The notes beneath the pieces were generated by a model, which was not told where the DNA came from, ran no database searches, and saw only the letters and a program-made list of their open reading frames with translations. Shown in pieces: positions 18,154 to 28,840 of a DNA stretch of 64,000 nucleotides. Numbering within the stretch: the first letter of the stretch is position 1; every line of letters starts with the position of its first letter. Position numbers and translations under genes: made by a program. Source of the stretch: Pantoea agglomerans (GTDB lineage Bacteria > Pseudomonadota > Gammaproteobacteria > Enterobacterales > Enterobacteriaceae); NCBI RefSeq assembly GCF_020149765.1, contig NZ_CP083809.1, forward strand, positions 3,968,001 to 4,032,000. The letters are read 5' to 3'.

Positions 18154-19427
18154 ATGACAACCCTCTATACCGTTCTGCTCTACCTCATTCAGCCGCTCAT
18201 CTGGCTGCGCCTCTGGCTGCGCGGCCGTAAAGCGCCGGCGTACCGTAAACGCTGGGCTGAGCGCTACGGCTACTGCACGGGGAAGGTGGAGCCGGACGGC
18301 ATCGTGCTGCATTCGGTCTCCGTCGGCGAAACCCTGGCGGCGATCCCCCTGGTGCGCGCGCTGCGTCACCGCTATCCGACCTTGCCGATTACCGTCACCA
18401 CCATGACGCCGACCGGCTCGGAGCGGGCGCAGTCGGCATTCGGTAAAGATGTTCATCACGTTTATCTGCCCTACGATCTGCCTGGTGCCATCAACCGTTT
18501 CCTCGATACCGTCAATCCACGCCTGGTGATTATCATGGAAACCGAGCTGTGGCCTAACATTATCCGCATCCTGCATCAGCGTCAGATCCCGCTGGTGATC
18601 GCCAATGCGCGCCTGTCGGAGCGTTCCGCTAAGGGCTATCGCAAGCTGGGCGGCTTTATGCGCGACCTGCTGCAGCGCATTACCCTGATCGCCGCGCAAA
18701 ATGCGGAAGATGCCGACCGCTTTCTGGCGCTGGGCCTGAAACGCTCGCAGCTGGCGGTGACCGGCAGCCTGAAATTCGATATTTCCGTCACGCCCGAACT
18801 GGCCGCCAGAGCGGTGACGCTGCGTCGACAGTGGGCACCGCGCCGTCCAGTCTGGATCGCCACCAGCACCCATGAAGGGGAAGAGGCGATTGTGCTGGAT
18901 GCGCATCGCCGCCTGCTGCAAACCTTTCCCGATCTGCTGCTGATTCTGGTGCCCCGTCATCCGGAGCGCTTTAACGACGCGCGTAACCTGACGCAAAAAC
19001 GCAACTTCAGCTTTATCCTGCGCAGCAGCGGCGAAATTCCCTCTGGCTCAACGCAGGTAGTGATCGGCGACACCATGGGCGAGCTGATGCTGCTGTATGG
19101 CATTGCCGACCTCGCCTTCGTCGGCGGCAGCCTGGTTGAGCGCGGCGGACATAATCCGCTGGAGCCGGCCGCGCACGCCATTCCGGTGCTGATGGGCCCG
19201 CATATCTGGAACTTCAAGGATATCTGCGCCAGGCTGCAGCAGGCGCAGGGCCTGATTACCGTGACCGACGTGATATCGCTGGAGAAAGAGGTGACCAATT
19301 TGCTTCAGGATGAGGATTACCGTCTTTATTACGGCCGTCACGCGGTCGAGGTGCTGCACCAGAATCAGGGTGCGCTGCAGCGTCTGCTGCAGCTGCTTGA
19401 ACCCCATTTACCGCCACGGGCCCACTG

Positions 19428-19428
<1 letters not shown>
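18154..19428 (+). CDS. waaA: 3-deoxy-D-manno-octulosonic acid (Kdo) transferase
   Basis: A 424-residue GT30 enzyme that adds two Kdo residues to lipid IVA, an essential inner-membrane step. A membrane anchor spans about residues 3-22. The catalytic base glutamate is in SVGE (56-59), with METELWP (129-135), STHEGEE (238-244) for the donor and GHNPLEPAA (333-341) near the C-terminus. Length and motifs match E. coli WaaA (425 residues). It starts 85 nt after wabG and shares TGATG with waaE, giving the waaA-waaE-coaD order usual in this order. Confidence 0.97.
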
Positions 19429-20680
<1,252 letters not shown>

Positions 20681-21490
20681 TTAATGCTGGCAGTTGGGGC
20701 ACCAGTAGGTGCTGCGCTGCCCGTGCTTGCCGCTGACGATCGGCGTGCCGCAGGCGCGACAGGGTTCGCCAGCGCGGCCGTAAACCTGTAGCTCCTGCGC
20801 GAAATAGCCCGGCTTGCCGTCGCTCTGTAAAAAGTCGCGCAGCGTGGTACCGCCCTGCTCTATCGACCGCAGCAGCACTGCTTTAATCGTCGCGGCCAGA
20901 CGCTGCGCCTCTTCATTGCTCAGGCTCATTGCCGGACGATCGGGCAGGATCCCGGCAGTGAACAGCGATTCGCTGGCGTAGATATTACCGACGCCCACCA
21001 CCACCTTGTTGTCCATTAGCCACTGCTTCACCGCCGTGCGCTTGCCGCGCGACTTCTCATAGAGATAGTCGCCGCTAAAAGCATCACCGAGCGGCTCTGG
21101 CCCCAGATGCGCCAGCACGTTGCTGCCTTCGGGATCGGTGCTCCATAGCCAGGCGCCAAAGCGGCGCGGGTCGGTGTAGCGCAGCACTTTGCCGTTGCTC
21201 ATCACTAAATCGACATGGTCATGCTTCGCGGCGGGCTGCTCTTCCGGCAGCACGCGCAGGCTGCCGGACATGCCGAGGTGGATAATTATCCAGCCGTGCG
21301 GCAGCTCCAGCAGCAGATATTTGGCGCGGCGCTGCACGCTCAGCACCGGCTGGTCGCTGAGCGCATGGATCTCCTGCGACACCGGCCAGCGCAGGCGGCT
21401 ATTGCGCACCACCGCATGTAAAATTTTTTCGCCCACCAGATGCGGTTCTATGCCGCGTCGGCTGGTTTCGACCTCGGGTAATTCCGGCAT
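20681..21490 (-). CDS. mutM: Formamidopyrimidine-DNA glycosylase
   Basis: A 269-residue bifunctional DNA glycosylase/AP lyase that removes 8-oxoguanine and ring-opened purines. The catalytic N-terminus [12 protein letters not shown] is intact (Pro2 nucleophile, Glu3). The helix-two-turn-helix region includes [10 protein letters not shown], and a C-terminal zinc finger has four cysteines (CRAC near 243-246, CPNC at the end). It lies downstream of rpmB-rpmG on the same strand, as in E. coli, beyond a terminator, so it is probably read partly by readthrough. Confidence 0.97.
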   Translation of the reverse strand: MPELPEVETSRRGIEPHLVGEKILHAVVRNSRLRWPVSQEIHALSDQPVLSVQRRAKYLLLELPHGWIIIHLGMSGSLRVLPEEQPAAKHDHVDLVMSNGKVLRYTDPRRFGAWLWSTDPEGSNVLAHLGPEPLGDAFSGDYLYEKSRGKRTAVKQWLMDNKVVVGVGNIYASESLFTAGILPDRPAMSLSNEEAQRLAATIKAVLLRSIEQGGTTLRDFLQSDGKPGYFAQELQVYGRAGEPCRACGTPIVSGKHGQRSTYWCPNCQH

Positions 21491-21508
21491 GTACTCTCCT
21501 CAAAAAGC

Positions 21509-21544
21509 GGCAAAAACAAAAAACCCGGCCGAAGCCGGGTTTTT
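21509..21544 (-). terminator. Terminator of rpmB-rpmG
   Basis: AAACCCGGC / GCCGGGTTT (21521-21542) with loop CGAA, followed on the minus strand by a long T run. It separates the ribosomal genes from mutM. Confidence 0.88.
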
Positions 21545-21559
21545 CACAGAACACCAAAA

Positions 21560-21730
<171 letters not shown>

Positions 21731-21738
21731 TCAGTTCC

Positions 21739-21996
<258 letters not shown>

Positions 21997-22119
21997 TCAG
22001 CTCGAGCTTTAAAAACTAGGTCTTGGCCGCCTCGTCAGGCTCATAGCCCGCCAGGCGAGTTCCATGTGAACCCGCTAAGCTGGCCCAAACGCCAAACCCG
22101 AGATTCTCAAAGGTGGCGT

Positions 22120-22148
22120 AGTATACGCCGCTCAGCGCAAGTGCTCAA
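22120..22148 (-). promoter_or_regulatory. rpmB-rpmG promoter
   Basis: Minus strand: -35 TTGAGC (22143-22148), 17-bp spacer, -10 TATACT (22120-22125). The predicted leader is about 140 nt long, enough for autogenous control, although no specific structure was recognised. Confidence 0.7.
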
Positions 22149-22182
22149 GTCCCGAACAGATAAAGATCCCTGAAGATCGTGC

Positions 22183-22210
22183 AAAAACCCGCCATCCGCA
22201 CCTGCCGGGT
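22183..22210 (-). terminator. Probable radC terminator
   Basis: Minus strand arms ACCCGGCA and TGGCGGGT (one mismatch) with an 8-nt loop, followed by TTTTT. It lies just past the radC stop codon. Confidence 0.6.
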
Positions 22211-22218
22211 CTGGCTTT

Positions 22219-22875
22219 TCACAGCCAGCCGCGCTCTGCAAAAGAGACATATTCGCCGTGACCGATCACCAGATGATCGAGCAGACGTATATTGAGCAGG
22301 GTACAGGCCGCGCTGATTTTATGCGTAATGTTGCGGTCGGCGCGGCTCGGCTCCGCCATACCGGAGGGATGATTATGCGCGAGAATAACTGCCGCCGCGT
22401 TAAGCTTCAGCGCCTCACGCACGATTTCGCGCGGATGCACCTCGACGCTGTTGATAGAGCCCATAAATATCTTCTGCGCCTGTAACACGCGGTGCTGATT
22501 ATCCAGAAACAGCGCCATAAAGATCTCCCGCTCCTGATGCGCCAGCACGCTCTGCAGATAGTGTCGCGTTACCTGCGGGTTCGCCATAACGTCCTCCTGC
22601 GCCATCTGGCTGGCAAAAAAGCGCCGCGCCAGTTCAGCAATGGCGTGCAGCTGCGCCAGCTTGGCATCGCCAACCCCTTTTATCGTGTCGAACTCCGCCG
22701 GCGTCGCGGTCATAATGTGATAAAGCGAGCCGAACCGCTGCAGCAGCTGCTGCGCCAGCGCCATGACGTTCGCGCCGACCGTACCGGTGCGCAGAAAGAT
22801 CGCCAGCAGCTCGACGTCACTTAGCGCCTCGGCGCCCATCTGCCGCAGTTTCTCCCGTGGTGCCATACTCTCCAT
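22219..22875 (-). CDS. radC: RadC-family JAMM/MPN protein (DNA repair-associated)
   Basis: A 218-residue protein with an N-terminal helix-hairpin-helix region ([12 protein letters not shown], about 65-76) and a C-terminal JAMM metalloprotease-like domain. The metal motif HNHPSG is present with its downstream aspartate, so the metal site is intact. The RadC role in repair of E. coli is disputed; family members are often linked to replication-coupled repair and competence. It is divergent from coaBC as in E. coli (222 residues there). A near-perfect LexA operator lies 36 bp upstream (22911-22930), suggesting SOS control here. Confidence 0.93.
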   Translation of the reverse strand: MESMAPREKLRQMGAEALSDVELLAIFLRTGTVGANVMALAQQLLQRFGSLYHIMTATPAEFDTIKGVGDAKLAQLHAIAELARRFFASQMAQEDVMANPQVTRHYLQSVLAHQEREIFMALFLDNQHRVLQAQKIFMGSINSVEVHPREIVREALKLNAAAVILAHNHPSGMAEPSRADRNITHKISAACTLLNIRLLDHLVIGHGEYVSFAERGWL

Positions 22876-22910
22876 AAATGCCTCCTGCCGTTGACGACAT
22901 CATGGTCAAA

Positions 22911-22930
22911 TACTGTATACTTAACCAGTA
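22911..22930. promoter_or_regulatory. LexA (SOS) box between radC and coaBC
   Basis: TACTGTATACTTAACCAGTA has both LexA half-sites (TACTG and CAGTA) at the exact 10-bp spacing and matches the 20-bp enterobacterial consensus at 16 positions. It is 36 bp upstream of radC and 126 bp upstream of coaBC. It overlaps a possible plus-strand -10 (TATACT, 22916-22921) that has a TTGACG-like -35 at suboptimal spacing. It most likely controls radC, but could affect coaBC too. Confidence 0.8.
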
Positions 22931-23056
22931 ACTTCTGCCGGATTTACGAGGCGGCTCGCAAACGCAGGAGGTGAAAAGGTGCGGGGCCGGTTTTATGATA
23001 GAGTCCTGCCACCCAGCCGCGCCTGACGCGGCATCCAGCGAAATGAGGCCTACAGC

Positions 23057-24289
23057 ATGATGGGATTAGCCGGAAAAAAAATTCTGCTTGGCGTGAGCGG
23101 CGGTATCGCGGCCTATAAAGCGCCCGAACTGGTGCGTCGCCTGCGCGATCGCGGCGCCGAGGTGCGCGTTATGATGACCCCCGCCGCCAAAGCCTTTATT
23201 ACGCCGCTCAGCCTGCAGGCTGTTTCCGGCCATCCGGTATTCGAAGACCTGCTCGATCCCGCCGCCGAAGCGGCGATGGGCCATATCGAACTGGCGAAAT
23301 GGGCGGATCTGGTGGTGCTGGCACCGGCGTCAGCCGACCTTATTGCCCGCCTGAACGCCGGTATGGCCAACGATCTGGTGACCACCGCCTGCCTTGCTAC
23401 CGCCGCGCCCGTCGCCGTAGTGCCGGCGATGAACCAGCAGATGTATCGCGCCGCCGTCACGCAGCATAATTTGCAGCAGCTTGCGGCGCGCGGCCTGCTG
23501 ATTTGGGGGCCGGACAGCGGCAGCCAGGCGTGCGGCGACGTCGGCCCCGGCCGCATGCTCGATCCGCTGGCGATTGTCGACCATGCGGCGCAGTGGGCGT
23601 CGCCCGTCAACGATCTGCAACATCTCAATATTATGATCACCGCCGGTCCGACGCGCGAAGCGCTCGACCCGGTGCGCTATATCAGCAACCACAGCTCCGG
23701 CAAAATGGGCTTCGCTATCGCCGCCGCTGCCGCCAGCCGCGGCGCCAGCGTGACGCTGGTGACCGGTCCGGTGACGCTGCCGACGCCGACGGCGGTCAGG
23801 CGTATCGACGTCACCTCCGCGCTGGAGATGGAGGCCGCCGTGATGGCAGAGGCGGCGAAGCAGCATATTTTTATCGCCAGCGCCGCCGTGGCGGACTATC
23901 GCGCCGCCACCGTCGCGGCGGAAAAGATGAAAAAACAGGGCAGCGGAGATGATGCCGTCACTATCCAGCTGATAAAAAACCCCGATATCGTGGCGGGCGT
24001 CGCCGCGATGCAGCAGAACCGCCCTTACGTGGTTGGATTTGCCGCTGAAACCCAGAATGTGGAAGAATACGCACGACAAAAACGGGTAAGAAAAAATCTG
24101 GACCTGATCTGCGCCAACGACGTGGCGAAAGCCGGACAGGGATTTAATAGCGATACCAACGCGCTTCACCTTTTTTGGCAGGAAGGAGAAAAACGCTTAC
24201 CGCTCAGCGATAAGACGCTCCTTGGCCAACATTTATTAGACGAGATTGTCCGCCTTTATGATGAAAAAAATCGACGTAAAGATTCTTGA
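23057..24289 (+). CDS. coaBC: Bifunctional phosphopantothenoylcysteine decarboxylase / phosphopantothenate-cysteine ligase
   Basis: A 410-residue fusion that performs steps 2 and 3 of CoA synthesis. The N-terminal CoaC domain (about 1-190) is an FMN protein with [10 protein letters not shown], the PAMNQQMY substrate motif and the GDVGPGRM clamp loop. The C-terminal CoaB domain (about 191-405) carries ITAGPTRE, the [13 protein letters not shown]-site loop and the conserved KMKKQ lysine region. Collinear with E. coli Dfp. The start is one of two adjacent ATGs (23057 or 23060). The 3' end overlaps dut by 32 nt. Confidence 0.97.
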   Translation: MMGLAGKKILLGVSGGIAAYKAPELVRRLRDRGAEVRVMMTPAAKAFITPLSLQAVSGHPVFEDLLDPAAEAAMGHIELAKWADLVVLAPASADLIARLNAGMANDLVTTACLATAAPVAVVPAMNQQMYRAAVTQHNLQQLAARGLLIWGPDSGSQACGDVGPGRMLDPLAIVDHAAQWASPVNDLQHLNIMITAGPTREALDPVRYISNHSSGKMGFAIAAAAASRGASVTLVTGPVTLPTPTAVRRIDVTSALEMEAAVMAEAAKQHIFIASAAVADYRAATVAAEKMKKQGSGDDAVTIQLIKNPDIVAGVAAMQQNRPYVVGFAAETQNVEEYARQKRVRKNLDLICANDVAKAGQGFNSDTNALHLFWQEGEKRLPLSDKTLLGQHLLDEIVRLYDEKNRRKDS

Positions 24290-24716
24290 TGCGCGCGTGG
24301 GCGCGGAGTTTCCGCTGCCTGCCTACGCGACCTCTGGTTCCGCCGGGCTCGATCTACGCGCCTGCCTGGATAGCGCGCTGGAGATCGCACCAGGCATGAC
24401 CACGCTGGTGCCAACTGGCCTGGCGATTCACATTGGCGATCCCGGCCTGGCGGCGGTTATCCTGCCGCGCTCCGGCCTGGGTCATAAGCACGGCATCGTG
24501 CTGGGCAACCTGGTGGGTCTGATCGACTCCGATTATCAGGGCCAGCTAATGGTATCGGTCTGGAACCGCGGTCAGCAGAGCTTCACGCTGCAGCCCGGGG
24601 ATCGTCTTGCCCAGCTGGTTTTTGTACCGGTCGTTCAGGCAGAGTTCAACCTGGTGGAAGATTTCGACGCCAGTGCCCGTGGAGAAGGCGGTTTCGGCCA
24701 TTCAGGCCGCCAGTAA
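24258..24716 (+). CDS. dut: Deoxyuridine 5'-triphosphate nucleotidohydrolase (dUTPase)
   Basis: A 152-residue trimeric dUTPase that hydrolyses dUTP to dUMP, keeping uracil out of DNA and feeding thymidylate synthesis. The five family motifs are visible, including [43 protein letters not shown] and the C-terminal [11 protein letters not shown]. The frame opens at a TTG four codons upstream, but the [11 protein letters not shown] start at 24258 matches E. coli. It overlaps the end of coaBC and precedes slmA, the conserved order. Confidence 0.97.
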   Translation: MMKKIDVKILDARVGAEFPLPAYATSGSAGLDLRACLDSALEIAPGMTTLVPTGLAIHIGDPGLAAVILPRSGLGHKHGIVLGNLVGLIDSDYQGQLMVSVWNRGQQSFTLQPGDRLAQLVFVPVVQAEFNLVEDFDASARGEGGFGHSGRQ

Positions 24717-24751
24717 CGCCCATTTTTGCTTAACCATCTGTTTATTTCTTA

Positions 24752-24779
24752 TCAGCCTTAAGCGCGCGCTTAGGGCTGA
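24752..24779. repeat. Long imperfect hairpin between dut and slmA
   Basis: Bases 24752-24779 fold into a stem of up to 13 pairs with one G-T pair and a minimal loop (TCAGCC... / ...GGCTGA). No T run follows on either strand, so it is not a standard terminator. It may attenuate, stabilise the dut mRNA 3' end, or set slmA expression. Confidence 0.6.
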
Positions 24780-24826
24780 CAGGAAGATGTGCCTGTTTAA
24801 GGTGAATTTCAGGGGTTTTTAAGGTC

Positions 24827-25423
24827 ATGGCAGAAAAAAAACTCGCCAAACGGAACCGTCGCGAAGAAATTTTGCAGGCGTTGGCACAAATGCTGGAGTC
24901 GAGTGACGGCAGCCAGCGTATTACCACCGCCAAGCTGGCGGCAAACGTCGGCGTTTCTGAAGCGGCGCTCTATCGCCACTTTCCCAGCAAAACGCGCATG
25001 TTCGACAGCCTGATTGAGTTTATTGAAGACAGTCTGATTACCCGCATCAATCTGATCCTGAAAGATGAAAAAGAGACGATGGCGCGCCTGCGTCTTATCG
25101 TGCAGCTGATTCTGGGCTTTGGTGAGCGTAATCCCGGGCTGACCCGTATTCTGACCGGCCACGCGCTGATGTTTGAGCAGGATCGCCTGCAGGGTCGTAT
25201 CAATCAGCTGTTTGAACGTATTGAAGTACAGCTGCGTCAGGTGATGCGCGAACGCAGAATGCGTGAAGGTGAAGGCTTTGAGACAGATGAGGCGCTGCTG
25301 GCAAGCCAGCTGCTGGCCTTTTGCGAGGGCATTCTGTCGCGCTACGTGCGCTCGGAATTCCGTTTTCGGCCGACCGCCGACTTCGATATCCGCTGGCCGC
25401 TGCTGGCCGCGCAGCTGGTGTAG
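24827..25423 (+). CDS. slmA: Nucleoid occlusion factor SlmA
   Basis: A 198-residue TetR-like DNA-binding protein that binds SlmA sites across the chromosome and blocks FtsZ ring assembly over the nucleoid. The N-terminal helix-turn-helix covers about residues 28-52 ([20 protein letters not shown]). The remaining helical domain forms the dimer and the FtsZ-binding face. Length equals E. coli SlmA (198). It lies between dut and convergent pyrE as expected. Confidence 0.97.
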   Translation: MAEKKLAKRNRREEILQALAQMLESSDGSQRITTAKLAANVGVSEAALYRHFPSKTRMFDSLIEFIEDSLITRINLILKDEKETMARLRLIVQLILGFGERNPGLTRILTGHALMFEQDRLQGRINQLFERIEVQLRQVMRERRMREGEGFETDEALLASQLLAFCEGILSRYVRSEFRFRPTADFDIRWPLLAAQLV

Positions 25424-25439
25424 GCTGCGTACCGGGCTG

Positions 25440-25469
25440 GCTTCCCTTTCCCGAGCGGGAAAGGGAAGC
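25440..25469. repeat. Perfect 14-bp palindrome between slmA and pyrE
   Basis: GCTTCCCTTTCCCG (25440-25453) and its exact inverted copy (25456-25469) are separated by AG. The sequence lies between two convergent stop codons. It has no adjacent T tract on either strand, so it would act as a bidirectional 3' stabilising hairpin or belongs to a REP-like family. Confidence 0.75.
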
Positions 25470-25477
25470 TATCGGCG

Positions 25478-26119
25478 TTAAATACCGTACTCTTTCTGAT
25501 AGGCGCGTACTTTCGCCAGATGGTCCGCCATTTCCGGCTTCTCTTCCAGGTAGCTAATCAGATCCTTCAGGGTAATGATGGCGGTCACCTGACATTTATA
25601 GTCGCGCTCCACCTCCTGAATCGCTGAAATATCGCCGCGTCCGCGCTCCTGCCGATCGAGTGAAATCAGCACGCCCGCCAGCGTGGCGTTATGCGCATTG
25701 ATAATATCCATCGACTCGCGGATCGCCGTGCCGGCGGTGATCACATCATCCACCAGCATAACGCGTCCCGCCAGCGGGCTGCCCACCAGCAGACCCCCTT
25801 CGCCATGGTCCTTCGCCTCTTTGCGGTTAAAGCAGTAAGGCACGTCGCGGTCATGGTGATCGGCCAGCGCCACGGCGGTGGTGGTGGCGATAGGAATGCC
25901 TTTATAGGCAGGCCCAAACAGCAGATCGAAATCCACGCCGCCGTCGACTAACGCCTGCGCATAGAAACGGCCCAGCAGTGCCAGATCGCGACCGCTGTTA
26001 AACAGGCCGGCATTGAAAAAATAGGGGCTTTTACGGCCAGACTTCAGGGTAAATTCGCCGAACTTCAGCACCTGCTTGTTCAGGGCGAATTCAATAAACT
26101 GACGCTGCCAGGCTTTCAT
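25478..26119 (-). CDS. pyrE: Orotate phosphoribosyltransferase
   Basis: A 213-residue type I phosphoribosyltransferase that makes orotidine 5'-monophosphate from orotate and PRPP, step 5 of pyrimidine synthesis. The PRPP motif is [13 protein letters not shown] (about 120-132). The flexible loop [11 protein letters not shown] (about 99-109) carries the catalytic lysines. The ATG has a GAGGAG ribosome site. It is second in the rph-pyrE operon and lies just after an attenuator that links its expression to UTP level through rph translation. Confidence 0.98.
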   Translation of the reverse strand: MKAWQRQFIEFALNKQVLKFGEFTLKSGRKSPYFFNAGLFNSGRDLALLGRFYAQALVDGGVDFDLLFGPAYKGIPIATTTAVALADHHDRDVPYCFNRKEAKDHGEGGLLVGSPLAGRVMLVDDVITAGTAIRESMDIINAHNATLAGVLISLDRQERGRGDISAIQEVERDYKCQVTAIITLKDLISYLEEKPEMADHLAKVRAYQKEYGI

Positions 26120-26134
26120 TTCTCACTCCTCTCG

Positions 26135-26162
26135 CAAAAAAAAGGCGACTCTCTGGTCGCCT
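26135..26162 (-). promoter_or_regulatory. pyrE attenuator (rho-independent terminator)
   Basis: Minus strand hairpin AGGCGAC / GTCGCCT (26143-26162) with a 6-nt loop, followed by eight T. It sits in the 49-nt gap between the rph stop and pyrE. In E. coli the same device is controlled by coupling of rph translation and transcription: low UTP keeps the ribosome close and prevents the hairpin. Confidence 0.92.
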
Positions 26163-26168
26163 GGTAAA

Positions 26169-26885
26169 TCAGTTGTTCAGCGCCGCTTTCTGCGCCTGAA
26201 TCAGTTCTTCAATGCCGCCGCGCGCCAGTGCGAGCAGCGACAGCAACTCCTCATGGCTGAACGGCTCGCCTTCCGCCGTGCCCTGCACTTCGATCATGCG
26301 GCCATCTTCCAGCATAACCACATTCATGTCGGTTTCAGCGGCGGAGTCTTCCACATATTCCAGATCGCAGCGCGCTTCGCCATCGACGATGCCAACGGAG
26401 ATCGCCGCCACCATGCCTTTCATCGGGTTAGCTTTCAGCTTGCCGTCCGCCACCAGCTTGTTCAGCGCATCGGCCAGCGCCACGCAGGCACCGGTAATCG
26501 ACGCGGTACGCGTGCCGCCGTCAGCCTGAATCACATCGCAGTCCAGCGTGATGGTGAATTCGCCCAGCGCTTTGAGATCGACCGCCGCGCGCAGCGAACG
26601 GGCAATCAGACGCTGAATTTCCAGCGTGCGTCCGCCCTGTTTGCCTTTGGCCGCTTCGCGCGCCATGCGGCTATGGGTAGAGCGCGGCAGCATGCCATAT
26701 TCGGCGGTTACCCATCCTTGTCCCTGGCCTTTCAGGAAACGCGGGACACTCTCTTCCACGGTAGCCGTGCAGAGCACTTTGGTTTCGCCGAACTCCACCA
26801 ATACTGAGCCCTCGGCATGTTTGGTGTAGTTTCGGGTCAGGGTGACGGGACGCACCTGCTGTGCGCTTCGGCCTGCTGGACGCAT
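26169..26885 (-). CDS. rph: Ribonuclease PH
   Basis: A 238-residue phosphorolytic 3'-5' exoribonuclease that trims tRNA 3' ends. Motifs include [12 protein letters not shown], the phosphate-binding [17 protein letters not shown] segment and the [11 protein letters not shown] active-site region. The protein is full length, unlike E. coli K-12 whose rph carries a frameshift that lowers pyrE expression. Here the terminating ribosome reaches the attenuator, so pyrE control should be wild type. A minus-strand promoter (-10 TATAAT 26918-26923, -35 AAGACA 26941-26946) is plausible. Confidence 0.97.
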   Translation of the reverse strand: MRPAGRSAQQVRPVTLTRNYTKHAEGSVLVEFGETKVLCTATVEESVPRFLKGQGQGWVTAEYGMLPRSTHSRMAREAAKGKQGGRTLEIQRLIARSLRAAVDLKALGEFTITLDCDVIQADGGTRTASITGACVALADALNKLVADGKLKANPMKGMVAAISVGIVDGEARCDLEYVEDSAAETDMNVVMLEDGRMIEVQGTAEGEPFSHEELLSLLALARGGIEELIQAQKAALNN

Positions 26886-26917
26886 GGTAATCTCCGGCTG
26901 AAATGAATTGGCTGCGC

Positions 26918-26946
26918 ATTATACGGACTTCCTCGTCCCCTGTCTT
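26918..26946 (-). promoter_or_regulatory. rph-pyrE promoter
   Basis: Minus strand -10 TATAAT (26918-26923) is perfect, and the -35 AAGACA (26941-26946) is 17 bp upstream. The start site is about 25 nt before rph. Confidence 0.6.
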
Positions 26947-27031
26947 GCTGACGGGATGACGCAGCGGCAGATGAATTTCCGCGCGGTCTGTGGCTAAATG
27001 CGCCTTCCTCACTCACTGAAAAATAAAAAGT

Positions 27032-28216
27032 ATGACCTCAATTCTTCATTTCATGCTGGCGCTGGCGGTGATTTTTGCCCTTGCGCTGCTGGTCAGTCAT
27101 GACCGCAAACAGATACGCCTGCGTTATATCGTGCAGCTGATGGTAGTAGAAGCCGCGCTGGGCTGGTTTTTCCTGCACTCCGTCAGCGGACAGGCGGCGG
27201 TCGGCGCCTTTAGCGGCTTTTTTGAGAAGCTGCTAACCTTCGCCGCACAGGGCACCGACTTCGTCTTTGGCAATATGAGCAAGCAAGGAATGGCCTTTAT
27301 CTTTCTCGGCGTGCTCTGCCCCATCGTGTTTATCTCGGCGCTTATCGGCATTCTGCAGCACTGGCGCATCCTGCCGCTGCTGATTCGGCTGGTGGGCACG
27401 CTGCTCTCGAAAGTGAACGGCATGGGCAAGCTCGAGTCGTTCAACGCCGTCAGCACGCTGATCCTTGGCCAGTCCGAGAACTTTATCGCCTATAAAGGCA
27501 TCCTCGGCGATATCCCGCCGATGCGCCTCTACACCATGGCCGCGACGGCGATGTCCACCGTGTCGCTCTCTATCGTCGGCGCCTATATGACGATGATCGA
27601 GCCGAAATATGTGGTCGCGGCGCTGCTGCTCAATATGTTCAGCACCTTTATTATTCTTTCGATTATCAATCCCGGCAAAGCGCAGGATGAACAGGCCATT
27701 CAGCTCGACAAGCTGCACGAAGAGCAGAGCTTTTTCGAGATGCTCGGCGAGTACATTCTGGCGGGCTTTAAGGTCGCGATGATTATCCTGGCGATGCTGA
27801 TCGGCTTTATCGCGTTGATTGCTGCAGTGAATGCGCTGTTCAGCGCGCTGTTCGGCTACAGCTTTCAGCAGATCCTCGGCTATCTCTTTTATCCCTTCGC
27901 CTGGCTGATTGGTATTCCCGCCGCCGATGCGCTGCAGGCCGCCAGCATTATGGCGACCAAGCTGGTGGCGAATGAGTTCGTGGCGATGATTGAGCTGCAG
28001 AAGGTGGCGGCCGGCATGACGCCGCGTGGGCTGGGCATTCTTTCGGTATTTCTGGTGTCGTTCGCCAACGTCGCCTCAATTGGCATCGTTGCTGGCGCAA
28101 TCAAGGGACTGAACGAGCAGCAGGGCAACGTGGTTTCGCGGTTCGGCTGGAAGCTGGTCTACGGCTCCACGCTGGTGAGCCTGTTGTCGGCAGCTTTCGC
28201 CGGCCTCTTTATTTAA
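27032..28216 (+). CDS. nupC: NupC-type concentrative nucleoside transporter
   Basis: A 394-residue inner-membrane proton/nucleoside symporter of the CNT family. Similarity to E. coli NupC runs from the first residues (LHFMLALAV...) to the last. The diagnostic [10 protein letters not shown] segment (about 150-159) and the [15 protein letters not shown] segment (about 310-324) match the nucleoside-binding motifs. In E. coli nupC is elsewhere on the map, and rph is next to yicC, so this copy is an insertion at this locus. It could be a paralogue rather than the sole nupC, and the symbol is given on that understanding. A terminator follows. Confidence 0.85.
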   Translation: MTSILHFMLALAVIFALALLVSHDRKQIRLRYIVQLMVVEAALGWFFLHSVSGQAAVGAFSGFFEKLLTFAAQGTDFVFGNMSKQGMAFIFLGVLCPIVFISALIGILQHWRILPLLIRLVGTLLSKVNGMGKLESFNAVSTLILGQSENFIAYKGILGDIPPMRLYTMAATAMSTVSLSIVGAYMTMIEPKYVVAALLLNMFSTFIILSIINPGKAQDEQAIQLDKLHEEQSFFEMLGEYILAGFKVAMIILAMLIGFIALIAAVNALFSALFGYSFQQILGYLFYPFAWLIGIPAADALQAASIMATKLVANEFVAMIELQKVAAGMTPRGLGILSVFLVSFANVASIGIVAGAIKGLNEQQGNVVSRFGWKLVYGSTLVSLLSAAFAGLFI

Positions 28217-28223
28217 GGGTTGT

Positions 28224-28248
28224 ACGGCGGCCTTCCAGCCGCCGTTTT
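28224..28248 (+). terminator. Terminator after the NupC-type gene
   Basis: Stem ACGGCGGC / GCCGCCGT (28224-28245) with a 6-nt loop, followed by TTT. It lies between convergent gene ends and may serve both. Confidence 0.75.
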
Positions 28249-28250
28249 AC

Positions 28251-28682
28251 TCAGAAGCCCACACACACCGGCGCGTCGACGCGCATCACCGACTCCTGGC
28301 CAAAGCGCTGCTTATAAAGGGTGCGCAGCGCTTCGATATCGTCGTTTACGCCATTCTCCACGCCGTGAATAAGCATCAGCGCTTTGCTCGGCTCGCGCGC
28401 CAGCTTACCGCTTTTCTCCAGCCACTGCCCGCTGGCGTCGTAAACGCTGAGTCCCGCCTTGAAGCGCGGCGTGACCTCTTTATCGAGGAACTGCTGCCAG
28501 TCGTAGCGGCTCACCATTCCGCCCTGCGGTTTGCTGAGGCCGAACCACAGCGTGGTCTGCATCATCATTTCGCCGCCAGCGCACACGGCAATCGGTTTGG
28601 TCGGCGGCGCGGGCGAGCGCGGTGCCTGGCAACCGGCCAGCAGCGCGGCCAGCGCCACGGAAAGGGCTACAGAGCGGAACAT
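28251..28682 (-). CDS. DUF3574-family lipoprotein
   Basis: A 143-residue predicted lipoprotein of unknown function. The N-terminal signal MFRSVALSVALAALLAGC has a clear lipobox (LLAGC, Cys18) followed by a proline-rich linker. No Asp at +2 (Gln follows the Cys), so outer-membrane sorting is likely. The mature part (WFGLSKPQGGMVS..., WQQFLDKEVTPRFKAGLSVYDASGQW) matches DUF3574, a small alpha-beta domain. Cysteines near residue 34 and at the C-terminus (PVCVGF) could form a disulfide. It stands alone, minus strand, between nupC-like and yicC. Confidence 0.75.
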   Translation of the reverse strand: MFRSVALSVALAALLAGCQAPRSPAPPTKPIAVCAGGEMMMQTTLWFGLSKPQGGMVSRYDWQQFLDKEVTPRFKAGLSVYDASGQWLEKSGKLAREPSKALMLIHGVENGVNDDIEALRTLYKQRFGQESVMRVDAPVCVGF

Positions 28683-28840
28683 TGGCAGAATCCTTATTAA
28701 AAGGGTCAGCGGCCACTATAAGTGTCTGTCCGCAAAAGCGGAAATGTTTCGTTATTCGCACCCACCTGCGCTTATGCCTGTTAGCGCGCGGCGGGTGTCG
28801 CTATACTTGCTGCATAATTTCTGACAAAGAGTAGCCGATT

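Noticed and set aside
25440..25469. Intrinsic terminator for slmA or pyrE
   Set aside because: The hairpin is strong but there is no T tract on either strand, so it is listed as a palindrome.
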